Numbered from the stretch's first letter, positions 21,901 to 33,356 are shown. The stretch: DNA of 64,000 nt from Pristionchus mayeri (GCA_036245805.1 BTRK01000006.1:54429257-54493256); one strand, 5' to 3'. Notes: generated by a model from the letters alone, not told the origin. A program made the numbers and translations.

Positions 21901-24055
21901 TGAGTGAGTTCGGGAAGGGGAGGGTCCTATATCGCGTTCAGGATTCGGGTATCGGATTGAACTCAGGGAACACGGAGACGGTGACGGAGGAGGGGAATGC
22001 GCACACGGTGGGAGAGGACAGTACCCGGGATACAGTAATCCTAGGGTGTTGGCACAGTGCCAATAATATGAAGGGATACGGAATCGATGCTCAGGTTCGG
22101 GGAACATACGGGGGAGAGGAATGCGCACACGGGGGGAGGGGACGGTACCCGGGATACAGTAATCCTAGGGTGTTGGCACAGTGTCAAGTATGCGAAGGGA
22201 TACGGTATAGATGCTCAGATTCGGGGAACATACGGAGGAGGGGAATGCGCACATGGGGGGAGGGGACGGTACCCGGGATAGAGAAATCCTAGGGTGTTGG
22301 CACAGTGCCAATAACACGAAGGGATACGGTATAGATGCTCAGATTCGGGGAACATACGGAGGAGGGGAATGCGCACATGGGGGAGGGGACGGTACCCGGG
22401 ATACAGTAATCCTGGGGTGTTGGCACATTCCATTCCTTGTTAGTCGTCGCGAGCGGTCCCTCTCCATTTTCTCTCTGATTTGGATTGGTTTCCCCTAATA
22501 CCCCTCGCTTCCGCCTTCGACTCATCAAGAAAAGAGAATCCCCATCCAAGCCGGAGTGGTCACCGTGTGATGGGTATGACCTACTAAGATGTTTGGTCCT
22601 TCAGAATCTAGACTCGATCATCTCGTTGAAAGATTGATCATCGAGTCTGGAGGATTCGAGCAGAGAAGATTCTAGAACACGCAAGGCTTCGTCTACGACC
22701 TATAGTGAGATTCTATCTATGCAATGTAATCCAACATCCTCTCGCAAGCACACCGCAAATGACCATCTTGAAATGAGAAGAACGACCTTTTCTGACCCCA
22801 CATCTTGATCTGCGCCCAGAAAGCGATAACAGATAAATATTGTATTGTATTGTATTGTTGGCACAGTGCCAAGAATGCGAAGGGATACGGTATCGATACT
22901 CCGGTTCGTGGAGCATACGGAGGAGGGGTGTGCGCACACGGGGAGGGGACTATACCCGGGATACAGTAATCCTAGGGTGTTGGCACAGTGCCAAGAATGC
23001 GAAGGGATACGGTATCGATGCTCAGGTTCGGGGAACATATGGAGGAGGAGAATGCGCACACGGGAGAAGGGACGGTTGCCGGGATGCTGAGTAGTGTTTC
23101 GTAGGATAAATATTTTTGTGATTTTAAACACAATCGATTGTGGCAACTAGCGAGCGGCGTCGGCGCGCGCAGCGCGACGACGCCGCGAGCTCCCCCGTCG
23201 CGAAGCGACGGTGCCGTCTGCAAGACCTAGCGGTTGGCGTTAGCCAACGGCTAGTCCACACATACCTAGACGCGAAACCATATTTGTGGTCACAAAATCT
23301 GGAGACGTAATTGGATTATCTGCGAGTCTATTGTGTGGTAATTGGATTAACGAGAGAGTGCGGGGGGAGGGGGAGGGTGGAATTTCATTAGTGAGAGGGA
23401 GAGGGAAAGTGCAAGGGCCGAGAGAGTGTGGAGATGAGGGAGAGTAATTCCAATGAGGACGAGAGAGGGAGGGAGGAGAATTTTCCGCTCATTCGTCGAG
23501 CGAGCGCGCGGAGGAGAAGGTCGGAGGAGGAGTGGGTGAGTCTGGGGGGGGGGGTATTACTGCAGGTTTTAGGTATCGTGATTTGGAGCGATACCAGAGA
23601 GGAGAGATCGCGGGGGGGGGGGATACGCGCAGGTACCCTGGGGTTACGGTACCTACTGAAATTGTTCACAGGCTTCATGTTACCAGGAGAGGAGAAAAAA
23701 GTGAATGAATTCGAAGGAAGCGAGAGTCGAACTCAAGAGAGAAGATGGTATCCCACTTACCGTATCCCTTCTGATCTTGAAACCGTGCCAAGAAGGGAAT
23801 AGAGGCAATATCGCTTACAGTAACCCATCTGATCTGGAACCGTGCCAAGAAGGAGGAGGAGTGAGTTGGGGAAGGGGAGGGGCCTATATCGCGTTCAGGA
23901 TTCGGGGATCGGAGTGAACTCAGGGAACACGGAGACGGTGACGGAGGAGGGGAATGCGCACACGGGCGGAGAGGACGGTACCCGGGATACAGTAATCCTA
24001 GGGTGTTGGCACAGTGCCAATAACACGAAGGGATACGGTATCGATGCTCAGATTC
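18998..24055 (-). repeat. Right arm of the ~10.3-kb inverted duplication
   Basis: Reverse complement of 13,731-18,775, carrying the same satellite tracts, spacers, 429-bp insert (22,428-22,856) and hairpin modules (19,829-19,914; 21,186-21,288; 23,147-23,254) in mirror order. It stops abruptly at 24,055 inside a satellite unit. The next bases are a dispersed repeat also found at 484-570. Confidence 0.95.
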
Positions 24056-24296
24056 TTCAAACTGAATGCAAATGGAATCGCGATATGTGTTTGTAGTTCG
24101 TTTTCACTATAGTATTTCATGACATTGAAATATTATTGGGGTGTCCGGAAAGTTCGTATAATGCTTCGGAAAAAAGTCAGTTCGCGATCAAATGCAGTGA
24201 TTGCGCAATCTGTTTGTCAACAATGTATTGCATCATTCTGACGTTGAGTAGTGAGAGGATTTAATCAGTCTCCTAGTTGCTACATTGATTCATGTG

Positions 24297-25272
24297 ATGG
24301 ACTCCCATCTCTACCTCAGAGCAGTTTTACTTCATTACTACCGTCTTGGCCGATCCGTGAAGGAGGCCCACTCTGCTCTGGCCCAGTCGGAAGGAGCTGA
24401 CGCCCCCTCCATACCCTTCTGCTATAAGTAGTTCTCCCGCTTCAAGAAAGGGGAGTTTGGAATCGATGATCAACACCGCTCTGGACGCCCTCCCTCCCTC
24501 GATCAGCCTCTCGTTCTCCGCACACTGAAGCGCAAGCCCATGGCCAGTGTGCGTGAGTTGAAGAAGGATACTGGTACTCCCAGATCAACGGTGTCCGATA
24601 TCCTCCGTCGATCTGGGAAGAAGCCGAAACTCCCACAAGTGATTCCCCATGACCTCTCCCCCGAACAGCTGAAAAATCGTGTTCAAGTCTGTCGGGAATT
24701 ACTCCATCGTAGATCCAATCTTCGATGGGTCAATTCCATCATCGCTACAGATAAGAAGTGGATCACGTACGATAACCCTGTGAGGAGACTGCAATGGGTG
24801 GATGCAGATGAAAAGCCCACGCCCGTCCCGAAGAAGGAAGAGCACGGAAAGAAGGAACTCCTCTGCTTCTTCTTCTCAGTGCTCGGTCCCATCTATTGGT
24901 TGTTCAGAGAAGAGGTCGGCATTGATGCTGGTGCCAGGGGCGAGGCCTCGCCCCTGGCACCAGCATCAATGCCGACCTCTTCTCTGAACAACTGGAAGAT
25001 GTCGCGATCAGAGTCCCTCCCAGACTCCTGAACCAGGGCAAAATTCTTCTTCTGATGGACAATGCTCGCCCACATCGAGCGAAGATGACCCAGAAGAAAA
25101 TGGACGAGCTGAAGATCGAGAGGATTCCCCATCCACCGTATTCCCCGGATCTCTCCCCATGCGACTACCGCTGCTTCCCTCTCTCTCTGACTTCTGCAAA
25201 GGAAAGAAGTTCAAGAATCGAGATGAAGTTGTGAGGGCTTTCGTGAACTGGGCGGTCTCGAAGAAACATTGA
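24297..25272 (+). pseudogene. Mariner (Tc1/mariner, DD34D) transposase pseudogene
   Basis: Related to mariner DDE transposases, which cut and paste their own element in the nucleus. Reading from the ATG at 24,297, codon 45 is TAG (24,429) in the sequence YK-stop-FSRFKKGEFG, where mariners carry Trp. The helix-turn-helix region (RSGRP, then STVSDILRRSGKKP) follows. The first catalytic Asp lies in ATDKKWITYDN. The second is in LLMDNARPHRAK and the third in SPDLSPCDYR, with 34 residues between them. A 94-bp palindrome at 24,899-24,992 disrupts the frame between the first and second Asp. A further shift before SDFCKGKKF restores the usual C-terminus, ending at 25,272. It is therefore non-functional. 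Confidence 0.92.
24899..24992. repeat. Perfect 94-bp palindrome inside the transposase gene
   Basis: The 47 bases GTTGTTCAGAGAAGAGGTCG... to 24,945 are followed directly by their exact complement. The right half is normal transposase coding sequence (ADLFSEQLEDVAIR region). The left half is therefore an inverted duplicate that replaced or displaced the native codons. Confidence 0.9.
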
Positions 25273-25518
25273 ATAAAAAATAGCATTGAATAAAAAATAA
25301 AAACAAAAAATTATACGAACTTTCCGGACACCCCAATAGTTTTGTTAATATTTGATTTATAAAAGCATATTCAGATTACGTTTAAGCATAAAATAAAATT
25401 AAAAATGTACTCGAATTAGTAAATAAGATGAGTCACAGAAAAGACAATAACTTCAATGACTACAAGAAGGGGAAAATGTGATATCAATTTCGTAAAATAG
25501 CATAAAGGAAAGTTTTAA

Positions 25519-26748
25519 GAGACCGTCCACCAGAAAACGGAAAAGGGTCACGGTTGGTCAAAAAATGGATTTCCTCCATACTTTTTTCCTGAAGTAAGGG
25601 ACCAAAGTTAGGAATGCAGGCACCATAGGCTAAGGTCTGGGGTCACTTTTGAAAAAGATACCGTAACCCCTCATTTTTGGGGTGAAAATTTTTTTTCCCG
25701 AAAAGTTTCGTATTAGTAGTTTTTCTGGTGTATTTTTACAAGTACATAACGAATTTCCATGTGACAATGGTCATAAATGAGATAGAAAAAAGTTAGAGCC
25801 ATTAAATCGATTTTTGCGATCCGAAATCTCACATAAATGGACATAACTTTTTTCAAAAAAAATAATACTTTGGGTGATTAGCATTTTTCGAAATTTAATC
25901 ATATAACACATCTATCAGAATTTTTGCAGAATTTTGAAAATACCCAAACATGCTCAAATTTCGGTCCGAACTTGGATCTATCGCTAAAAATCGTGAAAAA
26001 GCCTTGATATTTTTGAACGTAAATACTGTTTCCAGGCTCCAATCACCTTCAAATTTGGAATAGAAGTCTTTCATGATCATATGAACACATTTCTATGCAA
26101 AAATTGCCAAAATAGAAAACAATCGAAATTTCAAAATTTTTCGATTTTGGTAATTTTTGCACATGAACATGTTTATATGATATAGAAAGACTTCTATTCC
26201 AAATTTTAAGGTGATTGGGGGCTGGAAACAGTATCTACATTCGAAAATATCAAGACATTTTCACGAATGTTAGCCATAGTTTCAAGTTGGAACCGAAATT
26301 TGAGCATGATTGGGTATTTAAAAAATTCTGCAAAAATTCTCATAGATGTGTTATATGATTAACTTTCGAAAAATGCTAATCACCCAAAGTATTATTTTTT
26401 TGAAAAAAGTTATGTCCATTTATGTGAGATTTCGGATCGCAAAAATCGATTTTTTAGCTCTAACTTCTTTCTATCTCATTTCTAACCATTTTCACATGGA
26501 AATTCGTTATGTACGTGTAAAAACACACCAGAAAAACTATTAATACGAAACTTTTCGGGAAAACATTTTTTCACCCCCCAAAAATGAGGGGTTACGGTAT
26601 CTTTTTCAAAAGTGACCCCATACCTTAGCCAATGGTGCCTGCATTCCTTACTTTGGTCCCTTACTTCAGGAAAAAATTATGGAGGAAATTCATTTTTTGA
26701 CCAACCGTGGCCCCTGCCCAGGTGTTACGTTCTCTCGTGGACGGTCTC
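25519..26748. mobile_element. 1.23-kb palindromic element flanked by TTAA
   Basis: Ends GAGACCGTCCAC and its complement GTGGACGGTCTC are each bordered by TTAA (25,515-25,518 and 26,749-26,752). The whole element is one long diverged inverted repeat centred near 26,130. Matching blocks include GATACCGTAACCCCTCATTT on the left and AAATGAGGGGTTACGGTATC on the right, and many others. TTAA is the target of piggyBac-type transposases, so a non-autonomous relative is likely. It carries no gene. Confidence 0.8.
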
Positions 26749-26752
26749 TTAA

Positions 26753-28557
26753 GAAAGGAAGAGGGAATGCGAGAGAGGGAGAATGGGAAAGAGAGGGGGA
26801 GAAAGAGATAGAGAAGAGATATTGAGGGAGATCGAAGTGGATGATTTGAGTTGGCGTACGGGGTGAGGTCAGAGATTAAGCGCGGAGATAATGAAATAAG
26901 GAAGGAAGGAGACGTGGAAAACCAATTAAAGGGGGACTGGCAGCAAAAAGCCCAAGTCGATGCGCGCTATGAGGTATGACAGTGCTCTATCTCAGTTCAT
27001 TGTGCTCGCTCACTCGTTGCCTGAGCATCAGGGACAACTTTGAATGCTTTAATAGCACGATAATTTGAAGTTTGATGTTAGTCCCGCTTTAAGAGATCTT
27101 CCACTTCAAAACGTTACTTCTTTTGGGATCTCCCTACACCGGGTCGCATTTTGGCATCACTCACCACAACAACTGATTTCTTGAAAACGGCGATAGATAC
27201 AACAAAAAAAAACAAAATTGAGCTCTTTGTGACCCCAACTCGATTTTGAGCTATTAGGTTGTTGCGAAAGTCTTGCTCGGCGTTTGATCTTTCCGATTTT
27301 TCTCCATTCTGAACACCAATGCCTGATATCTCAGAATTGTTGAAGAGGGTGAACCGTTGTTTCACGAGCATAATTGATTTCAATCTTGATCAGAATACAT
27401 GCCATGAAATTTGAGATTTCATAAATTAGCGAAATTAAATTTTGCGAAATTTTGCAACGAAATTTGGTGTGAATTCTGATCTGTCAGATACAAGAGATCG
27501 AAGTCCAAATAATATCCATATATATTTTGGAAGAGTATAGTGTGCTCGTTAACAAAATCACAAAAGATCGATCATTCAAGCTGCGCAAGAAATGAAAACT
27601 TGATAGAAATATCAGATTCAGCATTACAAGAACCCTTTCAATGATTTGAATAGCCATATCAAGTCAACAAATTTATGAATAATTCCGGTACTTCATTTTT
27701 AAGAAGAACAGAATAAGATAATTATAATTTCGCCAAGCCAAAATAGCATTATGTTGTTTTTTGGACCAACGCGATTCATCAAGTTCGAGCATGTAAATCA
27801 AGGGCATGGAACCGACTGGAGAGCCAATAACAACAGAATATACTCAAGTCAGTCACCACTGTTGATTACAATTGGAGTTCAATCCCACAGCTGGGTAAAT
27901 CCTGAGCTGGATGCTCACAAAAATGGAAAATTATAAGGGTTGAAAATCGAATTTTTTGAAGTGAGTAATTTGCGTGCTTTTTCAACGTTATCTAACTTCT
28001 TTGATCAAGAAATGTAAGGAAATGATTGAACTGATCGAATGGAATGATAAATCTGCGAGATGAGAATTTTTCAAAATTTGACATCTCATTTTTTTCAACC
28101 TTCGGAGCTATACTGCGGAAAGGGTCCACCCTAAAACTGCCGATTACTATTTTTTTCTATATGCGTATGGAGTTAAACTTCCATAATCTTCGATAAAATT
28201 CACTGTGTTTGCTGCTCACCAAGATGCTATAATTTTATTTGTACTGGTAATTTCATGTTTTCGTTCATATTACCTGAAATTGAAGTCAAATGGTTTCACT
28301 TTCAACATAAAAGTTGTTCAAAATAATTCTCCGCTCATTTTAAGCACACTGCCAACTCTGTAGTACATCTGGAAGCTGACTTACAGTAGGGCCGGTTGTA
28401 AAACCGGAAATTCCCTAAATGACGGCTCTGGGACCTGTGACCTATATTTTTCAAGAAGTTGGACCTAGTGTATGCTACCACTATAATATGAAGGCAAACA
28501 TAAAATAAAAGTTGGAAATTGTTCCCACACACCTCCACTGACTCGTGATGCCTGTGT
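26753..28557. other. Gene-free region with dispersed repeats and a lone mariner-like end
   Basis: 26,850-26,895 matches 780-825. 26,985-27,085 (CGCTCACTCGTTGCC, TTTGAATGCTTTAATAGCAC, TAGTCCCGCTTTAA) is a diverged relative of the 591-bp unit at 1,820. At 27,252 TA is followed by TTAGGTTGTTGCGAAAGTC, which resembles the ends of the elements at 30,892, 44,121 and 46,469, but I found no partner end. The rest shows nothing. Confidence 0.5.
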
Positions 28558-29212
28558 TATGTTCATATCTCTGCAACCGATTGAGGAATGACCTTCAAAT
28601 TTGTACAGGGATAAAATAAGATACCTACGACTCCATAGATGTTAAATTTGCATATTTTATTATGTTGGTTCTCGAATATAAGTCAAAAACCGAAAACGTG
28701 AATTGTATGAGCAGATGCGCCTTTGTCAGGGGATCATTTTTCGTATGCAGGGTTGGGTGTTAGAGTTCCGCGTTTAACCGCTGCATAATATTTTCTAATC
28801 AATTTGTGGTAATTACGCCGCGCTCTTTATGCAATGAATGATGCATTCGAATGAGTTTCACTCTCGCTCTCGGCCTAATATTAAACGAGAGAGAAACTCA
28901 TTCGAATTCATCATTCATTGCACAAAGAGCGCGGCGTAATTAAGACAAATTGATCAGAAAATATTATGCAGCGGTCAAACGCGGAACAAACACCCAACCC
29001 TGCATACGAAAAAGTATCCCCTGACAAAGGCGCTTCTGCTCATACAATTCACGTTTTCGGTTTTTGACTTATATTCGAGAACCAAAATTTCACATACTTT
29101 TCACAAAATAAAATATGCAAATTTAACATCTATGGAGTCGTAGGTATCTTATTTTATCCCTGTACAAATTTGAAGGTCATTCCACAATCGGTTGCGGAAA
29201 TATGAACATAAA
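28558..29212. mobile_element. ~655-bp palindromic element
   Basis: Nearly perfect inverted repeat: TTATGTTCATATCTCTGCAA at the left end and its diverged complement at the right. Inner blocks such as AACGTGAATTGTATGAGCAG, ATGCAGGGTTGGGTG, GCGGCGTAATTA and CGAATGAGTTTC(A)CTCTCG meet near 28,880. No gene and no clear target duplication. Confidence 0.8.
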
Positions 29213-30859
29213 TATAGATGCAGCCTACATGCAGCCTGGCCTAACCGGTCGAGTTGGTGCAAAATGAAGTTTACCACGATGATCAGCACCCTCGAGAACC
29301 CCTTTCCACGGGTTTTCGAAAAATCGATGTGCCAGACTTTGTTCGACTCTTAGGCAACCGCCGTCATATTATTAAGACAGTGGCTCTGTAAGAATCGAGG
29401 AGTTGCCTGTTATGGCCGGACTTAGTGTTGAAATTTTTTTCTGATCCCGACCGAATTTTTTTGGTGGATACCCCCAGGCATGATGATAATTTTTTAGGAG
29501 TCATTTGGCACTGAGTCGTGAAACATATTTTTGGCGGGTTTTTGAAAATCGAAAAATGGTATTTTTCAAAATTTCGGAAAAAAATTTCAGGACCAAAGTT
29601 GACGTGAATTATCATGAGGTATAACTAGAGTATGAAAAATGAGTATAGGATGAATCCGTACCTCAATCGCAAATTGACATTTCAGCAAAAATTCTCTGAA
29701 ATTTTAATACTACGCTCAAACAAAAAAGTTTCGCTAAAAATGAACTATATCACCTTGTAGAGGATGAAATTCCGCATCCAGAAGTAATTATCACGTAAAA
29801 AGTTAGGAAGCCTAAATTGGGTAAAACCGGCCTCGAATAGAATCCGAAAAATATTTTTCTTCTCAAACCCACTCGTGTTACACTCAAAATGTTCCCCAGA
29901 TTGAGCTGATCACTTTTTCTGTTACATACTTTTCACGAAAGTGCTTGTGTCGCTTGATACACGGCAATAAATGCCGATTTTGAGTAGATTTTTTCGAAAA
30001 TTAATTTTTATTGTTATTTTAATTCGTACCGGGAGAAATGGAATTACCTAAGTTGTAGAGCTTGCAATACTACACTTACGATCAGGTCTGGATGAAAAGT
30101 CGTGCAGCCTAAAATTCGAATAATTGATCCGGTATAAAATCGATGACATTTTGTCTTCTCATATCTCATCCTTTTTATACGCAGAATGTTCCGAAATATA
30201 TCCAAACACTGCTGTCACAGTTAAAACATCTGTCGAACTAGTTCTAATATTAATTATAGTCAGATTGGTTTACTGTTTATTCGTCAGCGCTTGATCACCT
30301 GAACAAATTTTTTTTTCGATTTGTGCTATATATCGCGGTATATCGAGCAATACATGCATTTTTGTGAAAGATGTGTAACATAAGAAGTGATCAGCTCAAT
30401 CTGGGGAACATTATGAGTATAAATACGAGTGGGTTTGAGAAGGAAAATATTTTCCGATTCTATTCGAGGCCGATTTTACCCAATTTAGGCTTCCTGACTT
30501 TTTACGTGATAATTACTGCTGGATGCGGAATTTCATCCTCTACAAGGCGGTATAGTTCATTTTTAGCGAAACTTTTTTGTTTGAGCGTAGTGAAAAAAAT
30601 CTATTTTTTTGAAAATATTGACACAAATCGGCATTTATCGCCGTATATCAAGCGACACAAGAACTTTCGTGAAAAGTATGTAACAGAAAAAGTGATCAGC
30701 TCAATCTGGGGAACATTTTGAGTATAAACACGAGTGGGTTTGAGAAGAAAAATATTTTCCGATTCTATTCGAGGCCGGTTTTACCCAATTTAGGCTTCCT
30801 GACTTTTTACGTGACAATTACTGCTGGATGCGGAAATTCATCCTCTATAAGGTGGTATA

Positions 30860-32622
30860 TTAGATTGATGCATAATTTTCTTTACAAGGTATTAGGTTGT
30901 AACATAAGTTTTGTCGCATTTCTGAGGTTCACAATATTTCCATGAAGGATACTTCTCAAACATTATCAATGCCTGACCTCCTAGTATATGTTTGGGGTGT
31001 TCATGCACATTCAAACCATAGGGTAGAGCTGAACTGCGCACGCTGGCTATGCGAAAAATATTAATATGAACTGATTTAAATTTGGTGCAGATTTTTTTAA
31101 TTCGTTTGATCAGGTGCTAGTTCGCAGAGATGAATAATGAACCAAACTTCTACAGCATGGTGATATACCCCGTCAATGCTCTTTCAAAATATACGCCAAA
31201 TATGGTGCTATGTTGAGCGGAATCAAAGATATACTTCACTGAGTGTAAGGTTAGCCGCTGATTCGTAGCCAACTTGACCAACTCTTCTGAATCCAGAATT
31301 GCAACAACAGTGACTAACATAAGTGCGTTCCAATTACCACTCATGGAGGTATAATTTATCATTAAACAAGTGAGAGAAAGAACACTCCACTTGTGGGAAA
31401 TTTGAATTTTTATTAATTCAATTCGCGCACAATTTTACCAAAATATGCAAGTTTAGGTGTTTCGAATTAAAGATTGTCATTCAAAAGCTATTTATTTCCA
31501 AACTTATCCCAAGTAGATACTAGTAAGGGAAGGGTTTATGGTTAGGATGGACACAACAAATCAGATATTGAACATGTGTGCGAGGTAGGAATATGAGCAA
31601 AGTGCCGATTTCATTAGTTTAATTTACATACCATCGTTCTGAATGGAGCCACTTATCTCAACAGAACCCAATCTACCCCAAACTTTGTCTGCATACTGAC
31701 CACTTTGGGTGAACTATATTCCACCACTATTTGGATCTGGATATCTATTGAGAAGAAAATTCGGCTTGCAAAAGTTTTCGCGACCGTCACCAACCATCCA
31801 CATTATACAAACTCGTCTACATTTCTAGAACGATTTTCGTTTGTCATTATCCGTGAGTGGTTCAAAATTATGCACATATGTAGTACTTACGCAAATCACA
31901 CAAAATCGGCATAATTTATCCTTTTCAAGAAGAGCTGATGCGTGAAAATGATTTGTAATCCTTATCTCAGTACAACTTTGTCTGACTAATGTGCCTCCTC
32001 AACTGCCTTGACAGGACTGAAGTAAAGCGCGCAAGAAAGAGTACGAAGGCCCTCACTGATGATGAATAACGAAATTGAGATTAAATTAATTCGAAGAATT
32101 TCTGAGGTTAAAATGCATAAGAGATTGGACGCGACAAAACTTATGTTACAACCTGATTTTTTTTTTCTCGAGAATTTTTCTCGAGAATTGTTTGCCTGTC
32201 TTTGATAATACTCTATCATTCATTAAAACAAGACCGATGGGTTGCAATTTCCGCCCTTTTATGTCGACAGTGAGGGCGGGTGCATGCTTCCATAGAACAC
32301 TTGAAAACAGATCGTTAGTTTCTCTCAGAAAAGTTATGGGTGAAAACTACTGATCTCACTGTCCAAACTTCTACAATGAGATTACTGTAAAAGACTGATT
32401 GATCGTGTATGTCCACAAGTGCGCTATGAAGAGCACACATACACTGATATCATACAAAAATGAAAGAGAGAATAGCTAAAGGCTGAAACAAATTACGGCT
32501 TGAAAACTAGAAATCACACATAGACTGATATCATACAAAAATACAGGGGAGAATTGGTAAACGCTGTATCAAGTTATTGCTCGAAAACATGAAAACGTAA
32601 AGAAAATTTTGCATCAACCTAA
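30860..32622. mobile_element. Mariner-like element (497 bp) carrying a second element inside
   Basis: The left end TTAGATTGATGCATAATTTT matches the complement of the right end AAAATTTTGCATCAACCTAA. TA flanks both. The host site is known from its uninterrupted copy in the same palindrome (GGCGGTATAGTTCATTTT at 30,551): GGTATA before and TAGTTCATTTT after the insert. Once the inner element at 30,892-32,155 is removed, only about 497 bp remains, so this is a non-autonomous element. Confidence 0.8.
30892..32155 (-). mobile_element. 1,264-bp TA-type element, first of three relatives
   Basis: Ends TTAGGTTGTAACATAAGTTT and the diverged complement (ATGTTACAACCTGA). TA stands before it; TT stands after it, probably a mutated TA. 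It is inserted into the element that begins at 30,860. On the minus strand, GTGAGGGCCTTCGTACTCTTTCTTGCG aligns with equivalent parts of 44,121-45,384 and 46,469-47,736. No open transposase frame is left. Confidence 0.75.
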
Positions 32623-33142
32623 TAGTTCATTTTTAGCGAAACTTTTTTGATTTGAGTGTAGTGAAAAAAAATCTATTTTTTTGAAAATAATGACACAAAA
32701 TCGGCTTTTATCGCCGTATATCAAGCGACACAAGAACTTTCGTGAAAAGTATGTAACAGAAAAAGTGATCAGCTCAATCTGGGGAACATTTTGAGTATAA
32801 ACACGAGTGGGTTTGAGAAGAAAAATATTTTCCGATTCTATTCGAGGCCGGTTTTACCCAATTTAGGCTTCCTGACTTTTTACGTGACAATTACTGCTGG
32901 ATGCGGAATTTCATCCTCTACAAGGAGATATAGTTCATTTTTAGCGAAACTTTTTTGTTTGAGCGTAATATTAAAATTTCCGACAATTTTTGCTGAAAAG
33001 TCAATTTGCGATTGAGGTACGATTGAGGTAACAATTATCACCATGCCTGGGGGTATCCACCAAAAAAATTCGGTCGGGATCAGAAAAAAATTTCAAAACT
33101 AAGTCCGCCCTTTCCTCGATATTTACTGAGCCAGTGTCTTAA

Positions 33143-33350
33143 TATGCACTCTACGAATTCAGTGACTGTAACCACAATCACAGTCCCGACGACTTCTATT
33201 ACGACCACTACCACCGAGGTACCCTCGACGTCTACTACAACTATGACGACAACCACGACTGAAGAACCAACAACGACCGAGGACAACGCGCTACATTCAT
33301 TTGAGTAGAATCGTTGTTTTTTGAGATGACGAGCATATTTTCAGTTGATT
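33143..33350 (+). pseudogene. Captured fragment of the mucin-like gene
   Basis: 33,170-33,300 reads as a Thr-rich stretch (TTTSITTTTTEVPSTSTTTMTTTTTEEPTTTED in pieces, ending DNALHS). It matches the end of exon 2 of the mucin gene at 51,290-51,450, including the GAGGACAACGCGCTACATTCAT donor area. It is closest to the second fragment at 47,870-48,080, with which it also shares GAGATGACGAGCATATTTTCAGTTGA. It lies exactly between two long palindromic elements. Confidence 0.75.
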
Positions 33351-33356
33351 ATCACA

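Larger units (their letters stand above)
24136..25336 (+). mobile_element. Mariner-type transposon with TA target duplication
   Basis: Inverted ends TTGGGGTGTCCGGAAAGTTC (left) and the exact complement (right) match over at least 26 bases. TA flanks both ends (24,134-24,135 and 25,337-25,338). The element is about 1.2 kb and encodes one transposase pseudogene. It sits in a dispersed repeat immediately beside the giant inverted repeat. The intact ends suggest fairly recent arrival, although the gene is broken. Confidence 0.95.
29376..33138. mobile_element. 3.76-kb palindromic element flanked by TTAA, with nested insertions
   Basis: The left end is GACAGTGGCTCTGTAAGAAT and the right end is the complement of GACACTGGCTCAGTAAATAT. 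TTAA borders both (29,372-29,375 and 33,139-33,142). Inside, a ~300-bp block (TTTTACCCAATTTAGGCTTC, GAGTGGGTTTGAGAAG) occurs inverted near 29,800-29,900 and direct near 30,430, 30,730 and 32,800. An insertion of 30,860-32,622 interrupts the right part. No intact gene. It shares the TTAA-GA start with the element at 25,519. Confidence 0.75.

Noticed and set aside
6004..24096. Many open frames of 60-277 codons on both strands of the satellite
   Set aside because: They are translations of tandem repeats lacking stops in several frames, with no start context, no splice logic and no known domain. The same peptide motifs recur every 41 residues because the unit is 123 bp.
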